DNA from: Struthio camelus
Taxonomy: Eukaryota; Chordata; Aves; Struthioniformes; Struthionidae
NCBI RefSeq assembly: GCF_040807025.1
Contig: NC_090952.1
Location: 7,208,001 to 7,272,000, forward strand
DNA length: 64,000 nt
Reading direction: 5' to 3'
The notes under the pieces are model-generated. The model saw only the letters and a program-made list of their open reading frames with translations, was not told where the DNA came from and did no database searches. The translations under genes were made by a program, and so were the position numbers. Shown here in pieces: positions 1-13,412 of this stretch. Numbering within the stretch: the stretch's first letter is position 1; each line of letters opens with the position of its first letter.

Positions 1-1019
1 AGGTATTTCTCAGACTGTTACCAAGGCCGTGGGATGTGGCCGAGCACCCTGACCTGTCTTGATTCAGCACTGGAGGAGGAGGAGGCCTCTTCCAGCCAGT
101 GGTTTTCATGGGGAATCACTTTTCCAGGGTTTTCATGCCCTGAAGATGAACGGGAAGAGGACCGTGTACCCTCCCGCTCTCTATATGCTAATATACGCAT
201 GCAAAAAATGCTTCACCAATACAGCCCTGTTTTTTTTTCCCTTCTATTCCTAGAAGGACTGATTATTCCATCTTTCAATGGAAGGAGATGCTGCCTTTTG
301 GCATTTAGCCCTTGAGGAAAAAAAGGGATGTGTGTGTAATGCCCGGGACACGGCCGGCGTTCCTGCTGGGTTTAACGCTGGGCCGGTTCTCGTGCCGGCC
401 GTCGGCGTGCACGATCAGGTGGCTGGGGCCGAGGGGAAGCTTGGTTCACTCTGGGCTATTTCCGTTCATCCACCCCAAGACAGTTGGGGCGGTTGCAAAA
501 CCCGCATGACGTGTGCTCTGAATTGCTACAACATGCTTTCATTTGTACACGGTTCAAATATCTCCCAGGCACCTCGTACAACAGGTCCTGCCAGGTGCTG
601 CAAGCACGCAGCCCGTTAAAGACGCAGCGGTGTCATTCCTCCACGCCGGGCAGCCGCGAGTCAAACGCCCCGCGGCGTTGCTGCGTGCAAACCGGCTGGG
701 TTACAGCAGAAACCGCAGGGGAGCGAGTTTCTTGCCACTTCTTAATCCGCCCTTCTCGCACGCCCCTTGGATCAGAGACGCAGCCTTGGAGATGGTGGGT
801 GTTACAACCACGTTTTGGATTAGCAGTCTTTCAGCCTTTTTTTTTAAACCCTCTTTTATTTGTGGATCCCTAAAAATTAGCCAGTGCAAGTGGAAGCACC
901 TTTAGGAATCCACCATACGTTGGTTGCTCCACAGAGTATAGCAGTTTTTCCAGGCTGCCTTTCTCAGACCCCTTCGAGTCAGTCCCCAACCACCTGGGAG
1001 AAGGTTGCTGCTCTGGCTT

Positions 1020-2240
1020 CCCTTTGGCAGCGGCGTGTCCCCTCCGCCGAGGAGTCAAGGACAGGATGGTCCCCGCTCCGCGTGCCCACGCCGCCCCACG
1101 AGCCGGGCCTGGAGGTGACGGGCACAGCTCGCACCGCGGAAGGGGAGCGCGAGCACGAAGCAAGCGTGGGTGTGCTACCAGCACCCGAGGCCAAGCTTTG
1201 CGCTCAAATGAGCTGCTCCGCTGGATCAAAGCCCCTTGCCTTCAGGGCAGGAGAAGGGAGCGTTGCGTTACCATGCTGATTACAAGCGGTAGTGTGTTGG
1301 GGGGGGGGGGGAAATGTGACCTCGGAGGCTGCAAGACACTGCTTGCCTGGCGGGACACGGGCTGCGCGCGGCGGGGCGGTGAGTCACGGCTGGCACCGCG
1401 CGGCTCCGGCGGGAGCCCAACCTCGCTGCGGCGTCCGCGGGGCTCGGCTGGCACCGAGCTCCTCGCCTGCCCTTTCCCTCGCAGCACAGCCCTGGAGCGC
1501 GGCCTCGCAAAACCGTCGCTGGTGCATTGGCAGCATCGATGCGCTGCAGCCTGCAAAATGCGCCGGCGGAGGCGCTGAGCGAGGTGCAAGGGCAAAGGAT
1601 GGGGACGGCAGTGGTGTGCATGGTCACGGGACCGTGTTCCCTCCTCTCCTTTTCTTTCAGCGCTCTGCACTGGGATTTAGGAGCTTAGTGAGAACTGCAG
1701 GTTGGGTTTTGTTTTGGTTTGGGTTTTTAACCCAGAGGAAGGGCAGATCCGCCGTGCGTTGCGTTGCCCGGGGCCCCGAAGCGTTGGCTTCCCGCGGCGC
1801 AGCCCATCTGCTCTCCCGCTGGAAGCGCCTTGCTTCTCCAAGAACGGCGCGCGCTCATGCTCGCTGCGTGGTGCAACTTGCTGGGGTTCGCCCAGCGTGA
1901 GCGCTGGGGCCGGCATCCCTCCGCGGGGAGCAGCAGCGACGCTCGCCCGGTGCCCGGAGCGCAAGCCACTGATTGCAGCCCCTCGCCGTTATCCGGCTTG
2001 GCGGGACGCGGATTCGCTCTCTGAGGGCAGATGAGCAATTGTGGGGGGGGGGTTGAAGCGGGACCTGCGGCCCCGGGGTGGGAGAGACGGGCTGAATCCG
2101 GCGCTTGGGGACGGGGTGGTTCAAGATCGCGGGGCTGAGAGCCAGGAGGCCGGCGAGGCCGGAGAGCGAGCTTACCCGGCCAGGAGCATCCCGCAGACTC
2201 CTGCTTCTGCGCCTCCCCAACCAGGCGCCTAAACAAAGCG
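1020..2240. promoter_or_regulatory. CpG-rich block in SLC16A2 intron 1
   Basis: High GC and frequent CpG, densest at 1340-1580 and 1740-2190, including a 13-G run at 1299-1311. It may be the downstream part of the promoter CpG-island domain of SLC16A2, whose exon 1 is expected further left, or an intronic promoter. No open frame here resembles the missing exon. Confidence 0.5.
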
Positions 2241-2879
2241 TTTGTTTTAGGCTTTTGGCCTTAATCTGCCTGCCCTCCTTTCCCGTGCGTAAAATGGAGA
2301 TTAAATCCTTCCCTCTGAGGGGGATATTGTGCGAGCGTGTGTGTTCGTGCTTGCCAGGCAGTCAGGCATTTCAAGGCTTATATCAAGCCCTGCTAGAAGC
2401 GCCGCGAGCTCTGTTGCAGGACTGCGGAGGTGCTCAGCTAGCAAAGGCTGCAACCAGGCACCGAACGGCGAGGTGCAAAGACAACGTAATGGCTATTTAT
2501 TAAATGAGCATCGTACCTCGTGTGCACCGCCTGAATTGGGTCCTCTGGACAAAACAGCCTGTGATTAAAGATTGACTGTAATTACATAATGTATATGCCC
2601 AAGATGATGAATTGAGGTTGCCCAGACAAGCTTCATCCTGGGATTTCCCAACTTTTGAGGGCTTAACGTTGCAATCATCCTCATGTGCTTCTACCATGGG
2701 GGGTGTAATTATTGATATTAGAGCCGTGCCCAGAGCTCAGCGCGATTGCGTAAGGCTCGGCAGATACAAATTGCACTTGGTCGGAGTCGCTGCTTGTTCT
2801 CTGGAGCTTGCAGGCTCAAGAGCCAGAGAGGTTGCGGTGCATCTTTTTTTTTTAATTTAATAGATGCAGAGCCACGGCT

Positions 2880-3210
2880 CCAGCGAGCTGAACGGCGCGC
2901 CGAAGATCAAACAGGAGGTTTGCGGCAGAGCCGGGCACCGGACAGAGATCTCACCCGTTCCTCATCCGGCGTTTGTGCTGCAGAACTGAAAATCTGCCTT
3001 GCCGCTTCATCGGGGAGGCTAGGGCTGGGCGCTGAGGACGACCCGCGTGGCTGGACGCAGGGCACCTCGAAGGCTCGGCCCGTGGCCGTCCTGCCCGCTG
3101 GGGGCCCTATCCAGCCCTGTGGGGAGCGAGCGGGCTGGGTCTCGCGGCACCACCCCGGGGCTGCATCGCCGCCGGGGCGCCGCGGCGGTGACCGCGCCGG
3201 GCTACAGAAA
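2880..3210. promoter_or_regulatory. CpG-rich patch in SLC16A2 intron 1
   Basis: About 330 bases with dense CpG, densest around 3120-3200. Probably part of the same CpG domain as 1.0-2.2 kb. Confidence 0.45.
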
Positions 3211-3689
3211 CACTTGCTGTTCAGCCAGCTATCGGCGAAGGGGGAACATCAGCAGGCGAGATGTTCTTGATCCCTGGCCAGCTCTTAATCCACGTATTTT
3301 CACAAAAGCACGTTTATTTCTGAAGCTTTATGTAAACAATGGAAGCTGGGAGCGCTAGGGGGTGGGGAAGACTTGTCTGGGATTAAACTCGCCTTAAAGC
3401 CAAGCATGCCAAGCTTGTGAGCCTGGGGAGAGCTTAATTAAAGTCAAAGGCGAACCATTTCCAAGAAAATAATTCTGAGTATTTAAACGGGATATTTTTG
3501 TTCTGGGCCCAGAATGTCTCCTTTGCCTCTTCGGTGTCAGCTTTAATAAAACACAATGCGATCTCCAAGAAAAACAAATTGGCGCTCTTGAAAGGTGCTG
3601 CGGAGATAAAAATCTCTAGCAGTGTTGCTGGTAACACCTTGGGTTATTAAAAGGGGAAGAGCGCGAAGGGTCTGATTTGCATTGGGCCT

Positions 3690-3990
3690 TTCTTGCGGCT
3701 GCCGGCTCCGCGGGAGCCGCTCGCGCTGGGAGGTGGCGCGGCCCTGCGGTCCTCCGCTCCCGCGGAGAGATGCCCCGGCCCGAGGGCGATGCCGCGGGGC
3801 TCACGGAGCAATCTGGAGCCCCTTCAGGAAATCTCTTGGCGGTGAGCGTTTTTCGTCTGGTTTTCCCTGCCCTGTGCAGTCCCTGCCTCCCTTTTTCCGC
3901 ACCCGCCCTCGTGCCCGGCGTCACGCCGATTGGATTTTGGAGGAGTGTATTTTGCTTCCCTAAGGCCTGCAAATGCCGCTTGGCCGAAAG
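3690..3990. promoter_or_regulatory. CpG-rich patch between two candidate conserved elements
   Basis: CpG-dense patch (3700-3800 is the peak) lying directly between the AT/GC-mixed blocks at 3370-3660 and 4010-4210. An octamer ATTTGCAT is at its left edge (3675-3682). Confidence 0.4.
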
Positions 3991-6660
3991 CTCGCGGGAT
4001 CAGTGTTGGCACGGAGGTGAAATAGTAAAAGGCCTTCTGGAAAAAATGGCACGGGAGTTAGAGTTCTGGGGAGAGCAAGTTTAATTAAAACTCAAATTAA
4101 ATTGGCGCTAATCTTTTCTAAAAGTCTGAAATAACTCACGAGAGCTCTCTGAGCTACGAGCGGATGGATAAAAATATCAAGCCACCAGCTTGGATATTAT
4201 AGCATGAGAAACACTCCCTAGCGTTTCCCATTGGATGACAGAACCTGCTGCAAGCTGAGCGACCCCCTGGGAACATCCGTGTCCAGCTCAGCCGTGGCTC
4301 ACGGCAGGCACCGGCTTTTTTCCAGACACAGCTGGTGCCTGGGAAGGAGGACAGCTTGCGTACCGGTACTTCTCTGTGCTCCCAGGTGTTGGGTGCTGGA
4401 GAAATGGGGGTTGGCGCGTCTAAAATACGTGCGCCGGTTTTGGTGCTTATTGCCAATCTTGGTATACTACTGGGATCCCGGGATAAAAGTGTGGTATCGA
4501 GAAGCGTTTCACCCTGGCCGGTCCCGTCCTGGGGTTCAGCACCTGCTGGTGGCCCCATTCGCTGGGGAATGTTGTCCCCCAGCTTGGACTGCTGTTGCAA
4601 ATGAGGTGTTGCGTGTTTGGTGGAGGTGACTCCAAAACTGAGCCTGAAAACCAGATGGGTCCTTCATTTTCCCACGGAAAAAGGGAGCCTTTCCTCAGCC
4701 CAGGCGTATCGGTAGCACAGTGCGGATAGGAGGCTGCCTCGTGGCTTCTGCCGGCTGCCGCAGGCTTGCGAGCCGGTAGCTGATCCTGCAGTGGGCTTAT
4801 GCCGGGAACGGCTCAAGGGCGCTCCTCTATGTCCTTGCCACTCATAGCCTTGGTATTTGCGTGACTTGTGCAGGAGTAGTTTGGAAAATAGTTTATGACT
4901 CTAGGAAGAGTAGTGCCAGTATTCCCAGGGAAAGCCTGAAAATAAGAAAATTTTTCAGAAGTAGCCTATTAGTCATTGGGATGCTGAACCAGAGAGCTGG
5001 GAAGATCTGGGGAAGAGGAGTGTAAACAGAAGCTTGCGCTTAAGTCTCTCAAACGTCGTTTTTATACGCGCTGTACAACATGTGGTTAGTGCCTGCTGAA
5101 GGCCTCCTGCTCCCCGATGCACTGCAGTAGGAGGAGGAAAGACTGCCTCTTTCTTCTGCGCACTTTGATCCTGTTCAAAGTTGGCCGTCTGCTGGTCTGA
5201 AGCTGGCAGAGGGCACTGAGAGTGCCCAGCTCTCTTGCCGGGTTACGAGCTTGTCCAAGTCCAGTACTCTCTGACCAGGTTCTTTTAGATATTCCACACC
5301 CAGAGAGTGTAATGCTTACTATTAAAGTTTACTTTGAGGGACTTTGATGTTACACGGGATTTTTGATTTAGCAGAGCGATACAGCAGTATACTGAAATCA
5401 CAATACAAGCATATACACTTAGCAAAATAGAGCAAGTGCAGTATGCAGTTCAATCACAATACCAATGTGATTCCCATGACCAGTCTCTATAATATGCTCA
5501 CCATCACGACACTGGGCATCCCCATTCGCCGGGAAGGAATATGTGGGTTGAAGCCAGCTCAAGGCCATTGCTCTCTTCGACATTCCTTTGGTAGTTGTTC
5601 AGGTTTTATACTCTACGTTGGGCTGGGCTACATATACACTTCCCCCATGCTGATCTGGCTATCTTCAGGGAGAAACATTTGCACCTGGTCCAATTAACGG
5701 ATAAGGCTACTTATCTAAAACAAAGGTCACCCACCAGTCCCCTTTGTCTAGAGGTAAAGTCAGTTCTCTGTGCAACAGCTGTGGTTAGTGAGCCGCATCC
5801 TACACTGCCCCTGAGCTTCGTGGGGCACCTCGCCCTCTGAGCCTTCTCCCATTGTAGGGGTTATTGGCCAGTCACAGAGCTGTAGCCTTCAGGAGAGGGA
5901 AACCTGTGCTGGCAGCAAGTCTGCCATCACAGCCTTGTTCAATGAGAGGAGGAAGCCCATCACTGGGGTTAGGTCCTGTCGTTCCTCCTCCTCGTCTGCC
6001 TTGAGGAGATTACCTTGAGTCTGCTGAAAGCAGGTCCATTTTGGGAGCCCAGCAGCAGAAGGGTTTCAGGGAGCCTCAGTGCTGGCTGGTAGGAGGGCGG
6101 AGCCAGCCCCAAATGGGCCAAGTCTCACTCCCAGGAGATGACCCATTCTGGATTGCTGCTGTGTTCAATAGCTGCTTGCCCCTAAGAAAGGGGTTTCCCT
6201 AGGAAAGGGCAGCCGCACAACCTGCTTTGAGTCCTACCTGGCCCTGGGGTGAAGGGTTAGGTGATTTCCCTCCTTTAGTTGTAGAATGGCTTTTCTTTGG
6301 CTGTAATCTATGGGAAGAAAGTGTGATAACATCTATTATGCCCCAAATCCAAGGGGAAAATAGAAGAGGACTTGGCAGGATAAGAAGAGGACTTTGGCCC
6401 TCTCCTCCTTTTTATATGCAGATACCTTGAGGCTCCCTACACTTAGACTAGGAAAAACCCAGCGCGGAAGCTCTGCTTCTGGGCTTGCAATGGGTGCAAT
6501 TCAGGCAAAGAATAGACTTTTGGATAGGCAGGCTTTAAAATGACCAGCAGGAATACGTTGTCCGCCGCATAAACCAAACCTACCGTTGCATGCCAGCCGG
6601 GATGCCTGTGCAAACAAGGCAGCGGCCAGCCCTCGCCTTGCTGCCGCTCCTAGCTCCATC

Positions 6661-6728
6661 AGATAAGGCAATTATATCTTTATCGTTTAATTGCAGCAGA
6701 TAATAATAGGAGCATGCTGTTGAGATAG
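6661..6728. promoter_or_regulatory. Cluster of GATA motifs
   Basis: Three WGATAR matches (6661-6666, 6698-6703, 6723-6728) and two further GATA cores on the minus strand (6675-6678, 6681-6684) within 68 bases, mixed with ATTATA and TTTAATTG homeodomain-like words. Confidence 0.4.
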
Positions 6729-9700
6729 AGCACTGCCAAGGGGTAAATAGCGGCAGCGGTTTTTTCAGAAAGAACTTGGCGGGGCCTCGGCGCTTCTGGA
6801 GGCATGAGGCCTTTGTGGAGCTCTTCCTGCCTCCCTCGGGCCGAGTGGCATGAGCCCGCACGCGCTTCCAAGCCTCTCCGCCGTTCCCCCTGCGCGTGCC
6901 CTGCCAGCTGGGAAACGTGCTGTAAAAAAAAAAGCCATGCCAACTGCCCTGAGACTCTTTTGCATGGATGCCAGGGAAGTTTTCCTCGCACTCAATCAGC
7001 AAACGGCTTGAAAAGAGAGGAGAGGAGCGGAGAATGAAAGGGATGTCGTCGACCTCTTTCTGGACCGTGCTTTGATTGCTTGGCTCTTCCCTATATCTTG
7101 GAAATGCAATTTCCTTCGCTTGCAGTTTTTTCTGTTCTGCTTGGCAGGTTTCGTGCTGGGTCTCCCACCCCGTTATGTGTGTGCATGTGAGCTTAGTGCT
7201 AATGCAAAGAGCCTGACCCCTCTCAAGAAGGAAAGCCTCCACTTATCCATGCTGTGTGGTCCTTAAATCCCTGCACTTGCTGGACGAGGATTTTCCTCTC
7301 TCGTTTGCTGAGTCACATGGGAAATGACTGACTGGTCCCTCTGCATGGGGATCCACATCATCTGTAGCTCCCAAGAGCCATCGGATGCACCGGTGGCTGG
7401 AAGCTGCCACCTTCCCGCCTCGGCATTTCTCAGTCAGCCGGTTTGGTTCACGTCCCCCCGGCTGCCAGGCAGACATGGGCTTCCTGGGCTACTGTCAGGG
7501 CTGGGAATTTCACAGCTGCTCTAGCCGGGACCAGGTAGGGAGCCGACATGCCAAGGCCCTCTCCGAGCATGGTGGGAAGCAGTGATTCATTGCACGGATG
7601 AGTCAAGCCTTCCAAGCAGAGATGCGAACAAGGAACCTGGCTTGGGAAGGGCAGTCCTGCTGGAGCGGCGTGCACCTTCTGGCTTCAAACTCACAAGGGA
7701 GAAATATCTCTTTTAAAAGCGGCGGCTTATAATTTCTGCTTTGAGGAAGAGGAACAGGGCTCCTTTTCAAGGTCTGGGGCTGTGTGGGTGGCAGCAAAGT
7801 CTGCAGCCTGGGGAGCGTGGTTGTCTGCAAACACACCAGGCCATGGTCAAGGCTCAAGGGACAGCCGTCATTTCAAAGAGAAGGGTGGAGGGGATGGGGA
7901 CAACGTTTGGCTGCAAGAGGAGACCACACTGAATCGGTCTCACCATGCTAGAGTGAACAAATGGCTGAGGGGAGGCAAGCCCAGCTTAGTAAATGCTCCC
8001 AAAATGTGTGATCTTGTGTAACAAGGGCTAAGCAAGCCATGGTATCCTCCCCCAGCCCATTGGTACCAGCTGCTTTGGAGCAACGTGGAGCTGAGAGCCC
8101 TAACAAATGCCTTCCCAGAAGCAGGACCTTCTCTCTTTCTCTCTTTTTCTCTAACCTGTGCTTTGATTCTCCAGGAGTCTTTGGCCAGACTCAGTGGGTC
8201 TGTCACTACCTGCCCAGACCCCGCAGTGGCAACTGTTGCTTGTAGGTGAAATATCTCCTGTCAGGCTCCCCAGCCCTCATGAGGCTCTGAAGCAGGTTTG
8301 CAAGGGCTGGCTGCTACATGGGGCTTTTAGTGGGTCTCCTCATCCATCTCCTGCTGCTTCTCACTAGCCGGTCTGGGTCCTGAGGATGGAGAGCTGGGTC
8401 AGTACCAACGTCCTTTGGAAATCAGGGAGAGAAAGAGGGAAACGGGGGGAGGGTTGCCCAGGGGAGCCTGAGCACCCTGAGGTGTCAGTGATGGAGCCAG
8501 TGATAGGAACTAGGCTATATCTCCGCTTCCCTTCCCCATCTTTGAGGACGGCATCATTTTCTGTGTGGGAAAAATCACCAGCGACTTTGACAGGGCATGT
8601 CCCTCCTCCAGACCAGGCTGACAGCAGGAAAACCGCGCTAGAGCAAAGTACCTTGTGTGGGAACCTCTCTCCTTTATGGATCGCCATCAAAGGGAGCAAA
8701 GCATCAGGGCGCCCCTTTTGTAGTACTGTAAATGCGTGTTGCTCCTCAGCGCTGTGCTGTTGCTGGCTGGCTAGTAAAACACATGGCAAGGTAAACCATC
8801 ATCTCTCAGGGAGACTTAATGGCACTTAATACAGGTGTTTTCTGCCCCCCAAAAGCACCACAGATGTTCTGTTCCTTGTGAGGCGAAAAGGCAGATGACC
8901 CTTGAAGGAGGAAGGTGCTTCTAGTGGTCTCCAGTTTGAGGACGAACTCAAGTGTCAGGCTGGCTGGAGGTGAGGGTTGGTGCCTGGCGGGCTCTCCATG
9001 CCCCCCATGCAAAGGCTGGGGCACGTGTCCCCAGCTGAGCATGGATACTGCTCATGATCCCATTTGGCTCTGGCCAGGCTGCATTAGGCTTCCATCGTCC
9101 GCCGGGTCAGGTTTTCCAGCTCTAGCTCTTTCTCTTCTAAATTCTCTTGGTTGGGAGAGGGGCAGCAGGGCCTTAATTTAAATAGATTGCTATAAAATGA
9201 AATGTATTGCCAAAATTCAATAATCAGGGTGGATGTTTTTTTCCCATTTTTTAAGCCATTCAACTCTGCCCTGCTTCAGATCATCAACCAAACAGCAACA
9301 AAGTGGAGGTATTTCAGGTCCTGATGTGAACTCTGTGGTTGGCAATTAACTCTCTGTTAGCAATGTCAAACTAAACCCTTAGATAAGATTAGCCCAGATC
9401 TCAATTGCAGAGCTCCAGTTTCCCTGCTCTTTGGGAAGTGTTCCCCTCTCTCCATCCCTCTTCTGCCTCGGCAGCTGGCTCAGCTGCCTTGTTTCACTGC
9501 CTGGTGGCTACCTAGCTCTGACCAAATGCCTGCCAAGAAGATGCATCCCACCACCAGGAGCTTCCTGGCTTCTGAAGGACTTGCAGGAAGGATTTTTCCT
9601 AGCTGACTCTCTCCTTGAGGCTGCGTTTCCCAAACTTCCCTGGCGGGTTACGTGGCTCCCTGGAACGCGGTTGCCAAAGCCTCTTCCCCAGCGTGCACGC

Positions 9701-12700
9701 AGGGCCTCTCTCCTTCGCTTCTGCGGTGCTGCCCTGAGCGAGGCAGGCGGCGATTTCTGCCCTGTGAAATGAAACAGGCTGCATGAAAAGGCAGACAGAG
9801 AGAACTTCTCTGAAGTGGTGTCTGAGAGCTTTTTCTGCTCACAGGAGATTGTTGTTTGGACTTTTATCGTAGGATGAAAAGGGGAAGGGAAAAAAAAATC
9901 CAAAAAAGCTGCTGAAACAGTAATGCCAGGCAGCGCAGCAAGAAAACCTTAAAGGCTTTTAATATTTCCTCTACTTCTAAAGCTCTTGTTGCAAATCTCA
10001 GGAATTATCTGTGACAAAATCTGAGACATTGCCCAGTAATGTTAACGTCATTTCTAACTCTTATCATTTTTAGCATAAGATATCTGGGTTTTTTACTACT
10101 TATATCAGGCCCCCTTCAGCTACGCTGATTCAAAATCAGGCTAGAGTAGGTGGGTATTTTGTTGCCTTCTAATGTAACCAGCTTTGCATGGTTTTCTTCT
10201 GGCTGTTGATTTTCCTTAGCTCCAGACTGGGAAGACTGAGTGGCAGAGTGACCTCTCCAGGGGACACTGGGAAGGGGCTTCTGGCTGCAGGTGGGAGAGC
10301 AGGGTCCGGCAACGGGAGACTTTCTCAGGTTGTGCAAACCCAGTGCAGCCTCCCCTGATGCAGCTCGGCTCCTCGTCTGGGTGCGTGGCGTCGCCTTTCT
10401 CGAGAGGCACCTTGAAGATGCACCCGCAGAGATTCGTGCTCCCTCCCTCTGCTTTGCCTGCTCCACCATCCCGGGAGCCGTCCTGGGTATTTGAATTCTG
10501 GAGGCCAATAAAGAATTTAAAAAGCTGCATTATTATACACAGTTCACAAGATGTAGGTTGTTGGCGGTTTCCCCCCTTAGTCAGGGCTGAAGACGAGTCA
10601 ATCTCCTTTTATATTTTCTTATGAATGAATAGGTTTTGGCTCATACCCGATGGTCACACCGGTTAAGCAAGATGCAGCTGGTCTTAGTCTCATTGTCAAT
10701 CTAGGCATAAGTAAGTCTCCCTCTAGATATGCATGTCGCATAATCTCCAACCAACTCAAAATTAACATGTCCAACCAGTATGGAGCAGTCCTCCTGCTGC
10801 CTGGCTGGGATTGACAGCAGGTTGTGAAGCTCCCAAGCACCAGCCGCAGCTGTCCTGAGCAGTGGCCAAACCAGCTTGGCTGCACGCAGGGTCTCCATGG
10901 GTGGTTGATCAGCTTCTTCCAGTTCTGGGTGTCTTTGTGAATGAATGAGGCAGGCATCGGTGACCCCCTCAACAGCATCCTCTGGAGCTGGCCATGTGCT
11001 GCTGGGGATGGTGCTGTGATGGTAACAGCACAGAGCGTTGTCCCCCGGGAAGGCGCTAGCTCATGAAACAGCTCCAGGCCTTTCTTTCACCCCAGTCACG
11101 AAAACTTCAGCTCTACAGCTTCAGCAGAGTCATCTCAAGTCTTGCATGGCCTCGCCTCCTCGCTTTGGCCACTGATCTTCTTGGCTTTCCCATTAACCGA
11201 TTCCTTAATGCTCCCCATCCTTGGTCCTTGAGTCACTTAAGTTTTGTGGCCCAGTCAAGCCTAGCGCTGAATGCAGCGTTGCCGTACGGAGATCCTCATC
11301 GCAAGAGCTCCCGTGCTCTTTGCTGTCTTAGCGTCACTGCGTTCGTCCTTGGTCAGTGCGGCAGTCTGGCTGTTTTTGTTGCGGAGAAGCCAACTGGTCT
11401 CCACTCTCATCCTGGCTTTCTTCCAGGAGATGCAATAGGAGGCGGAGGTCTTGCTCCGGGCATCCTGAGTGGCAGCGTGGGGCAACACTCGCGCTTTGTT
11501 TTAAAACAAGGAGGAGATTTCAGCTCCAGATCACGTGTGGTCGCTGCTGCCTTGCATCGGCCAAGGGGCCTCGCTGCTGCAGAGCGCAGGCTGTCAGAAA
11601 AGCCCCGTGGCTGAGCTGAGACGCCTTCCAGCAGTTACTGATCGATTGGATGACACCTCATTAAAAAGCTGTAAAAAGAGAAATGTTGGGTTAGCCTTTC
11701 CCTGGGGGTGCAGGAGTAGGACGGACCGGGGAGGCCAATACCATGAGGATCTGAGTGACTGCAGCCAGCAGCCTGAATGCTTCTGCTACGTTATAGCAGT
11801 GCAAAGCAGTCCTTTAAATAAACAGGCCAGTGGCAACGCACGCTCGAGGAGCCAAGCTGTGCGTAGGGGCTGCCTGCAGCCCCGTTTGGGGGGCTCCCTC
11901 CTCTCGCCCTGTGGTAGTGAGGCAGGGTTGCCTGTTACCTCCTCAGTCAGCGGACTTATGTCTGCTCCTCTCTGCAGCCCTGTATCTGATATACTGTCTG
12001 AGGTGTTGGTTTAAGCAGCAGGAGCAGGTGAATTCTTCAAAGGCAGAATACGTCCCTCCGCCAGCACGGTTTTCTCGATGGCAACATGGAGAAGCAGAGA
12101 TCCTGCCGAAACAGGCTGGCATCTGAACCGAACATGTCCCAGCAACCCCGTTGTGATACCGCCGATGGGATTTAGCTGACAAAGCGATGCCCTCGGGTGA
12201 GTTTCTGAGGCAGACTTTCCAAACCTACGTTCAGATCCTCATTTCTGTCGTGCTGGAAGTCACAGTTGTCCTTTCAGAGGAAGAGGATGGGGAAGGAGAG
12301 ACCGAAGCAGGTGGTTTTGCTGGAACTGGGCTGAGCCGCTGCTCCCTGTTCTGCTGCAGTCTCCTGGACTGCAGATGTTACCAAAAGTTGTCCTTATTTC
12401 TCCTTAGTCCCCCTTCTGCAGATGGGGACAACGGCACTTCTGCACTTCTTCTGGAAATGGGCAAGTGGGAGGGTGGAGATCCCCCCAGACTCCCAAACCT
12501 GGGGGACCGAGCGGCCTCCGCGTCCGGACGCTCGCACCTCGGCTGGCTGTGACCGCCCCGGCGCAGCGGGACTCGCCTTCCCGTCTGCTGCCGGCCCCGC
12601 TTCAAGCAGGGAGACCCCCCGCGGGCCGCTGCGTCCCTCGTTCCCTAAAAAACCTGGCAAGCTTCAGCTCTGCGCAGCTGAGGCCGCTTGGCCTCGCTCC

Positions 12701-13254
12701 TTCCCTTTCTCCCTAGACGTAGGGGGATGGATTGACTTTACATGAGGAATTTAAGATAAGCAGCTTGAAAACAAGGCAATCAACTGCTTAAGGACTGGAC
12801 CAAAATCAATCGCATGTCTGATGCTTGCTGAAATACGGTAATTTGCTTGTTCTTTCTTGCCTCCGTCCTAGAAATGCAGTATTTTCATGGCAAGAAAGAG
12901 GATGGTCCCTAACCGTGGAGGTAGGATGTATGGCTTTTAAGCCTGAACTGGAGGAGGGCCGAACCCACACAGGAACCCACAGAAACCTTTATGAACCTCC
13001 TCTTCTGTTCTTGATTATGACTTGAAAGCCCTTGATGCAGCAAAAAGTGAAGACGTTTCTCGGGGGAAGCGCATTAATGTTTCACTGGCGTTTGAAACAG
13101 TCTGCTGCCGAGGCACTTTAAAACGTCAGGGCTGTCCCTAATTCCCCTTGTTTTCGTTAAACATTGCGTGGCTCAAGGAAAGCGCTGCTTTATCTCTTTG
13201 TGCAGTCGTTGTGTAGGCCAAAGCCCTCGGGGTTTCGCTTTCCCCATATATATG

Positions 13255-13412
13255 TATGTATGTATATGTGCATATATATACACACATAGATATATGCACA
13301 TATATACACACACACACTATATACACACACATATACGCATACGTACACGTATATATGTGTGTGGGTGTGCGCATGCATACTATGTATATATACGTATGAA
13401 TGTATATATATA
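13255..13412. repeat. Mixed TATG/AC/TA microsatellite
   Basis: About 160 bases of alternating purine-pyrimidine words (TATGTA, CACACA, TATACG). Z-DNA-prone. It creates long artificial frames of repeating Tyr-Ile-His text on the minus strand. Confidence 0.9.

Noticed and set aside
1854-1895. MLAAWCN text resembling the helix 1 motif of MCT8/MCT10
   Set aside because: Only seven residues match; neighbouring residues (LLGFAQRERW) do not continue the helix, and there is no phase-1 donor in place. Coincidence.
6580-7242. 220-codon minus-strand frame
   Set aside because: No similarity recognised and no exon signals; overlaps the GATA cluster.
10619-10978. 119-codon minus-strand frame that looked like a transposon protein fragment
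   Set aside because: No reverse transcriptase or transposase motif could be identified; kept as plain intron.
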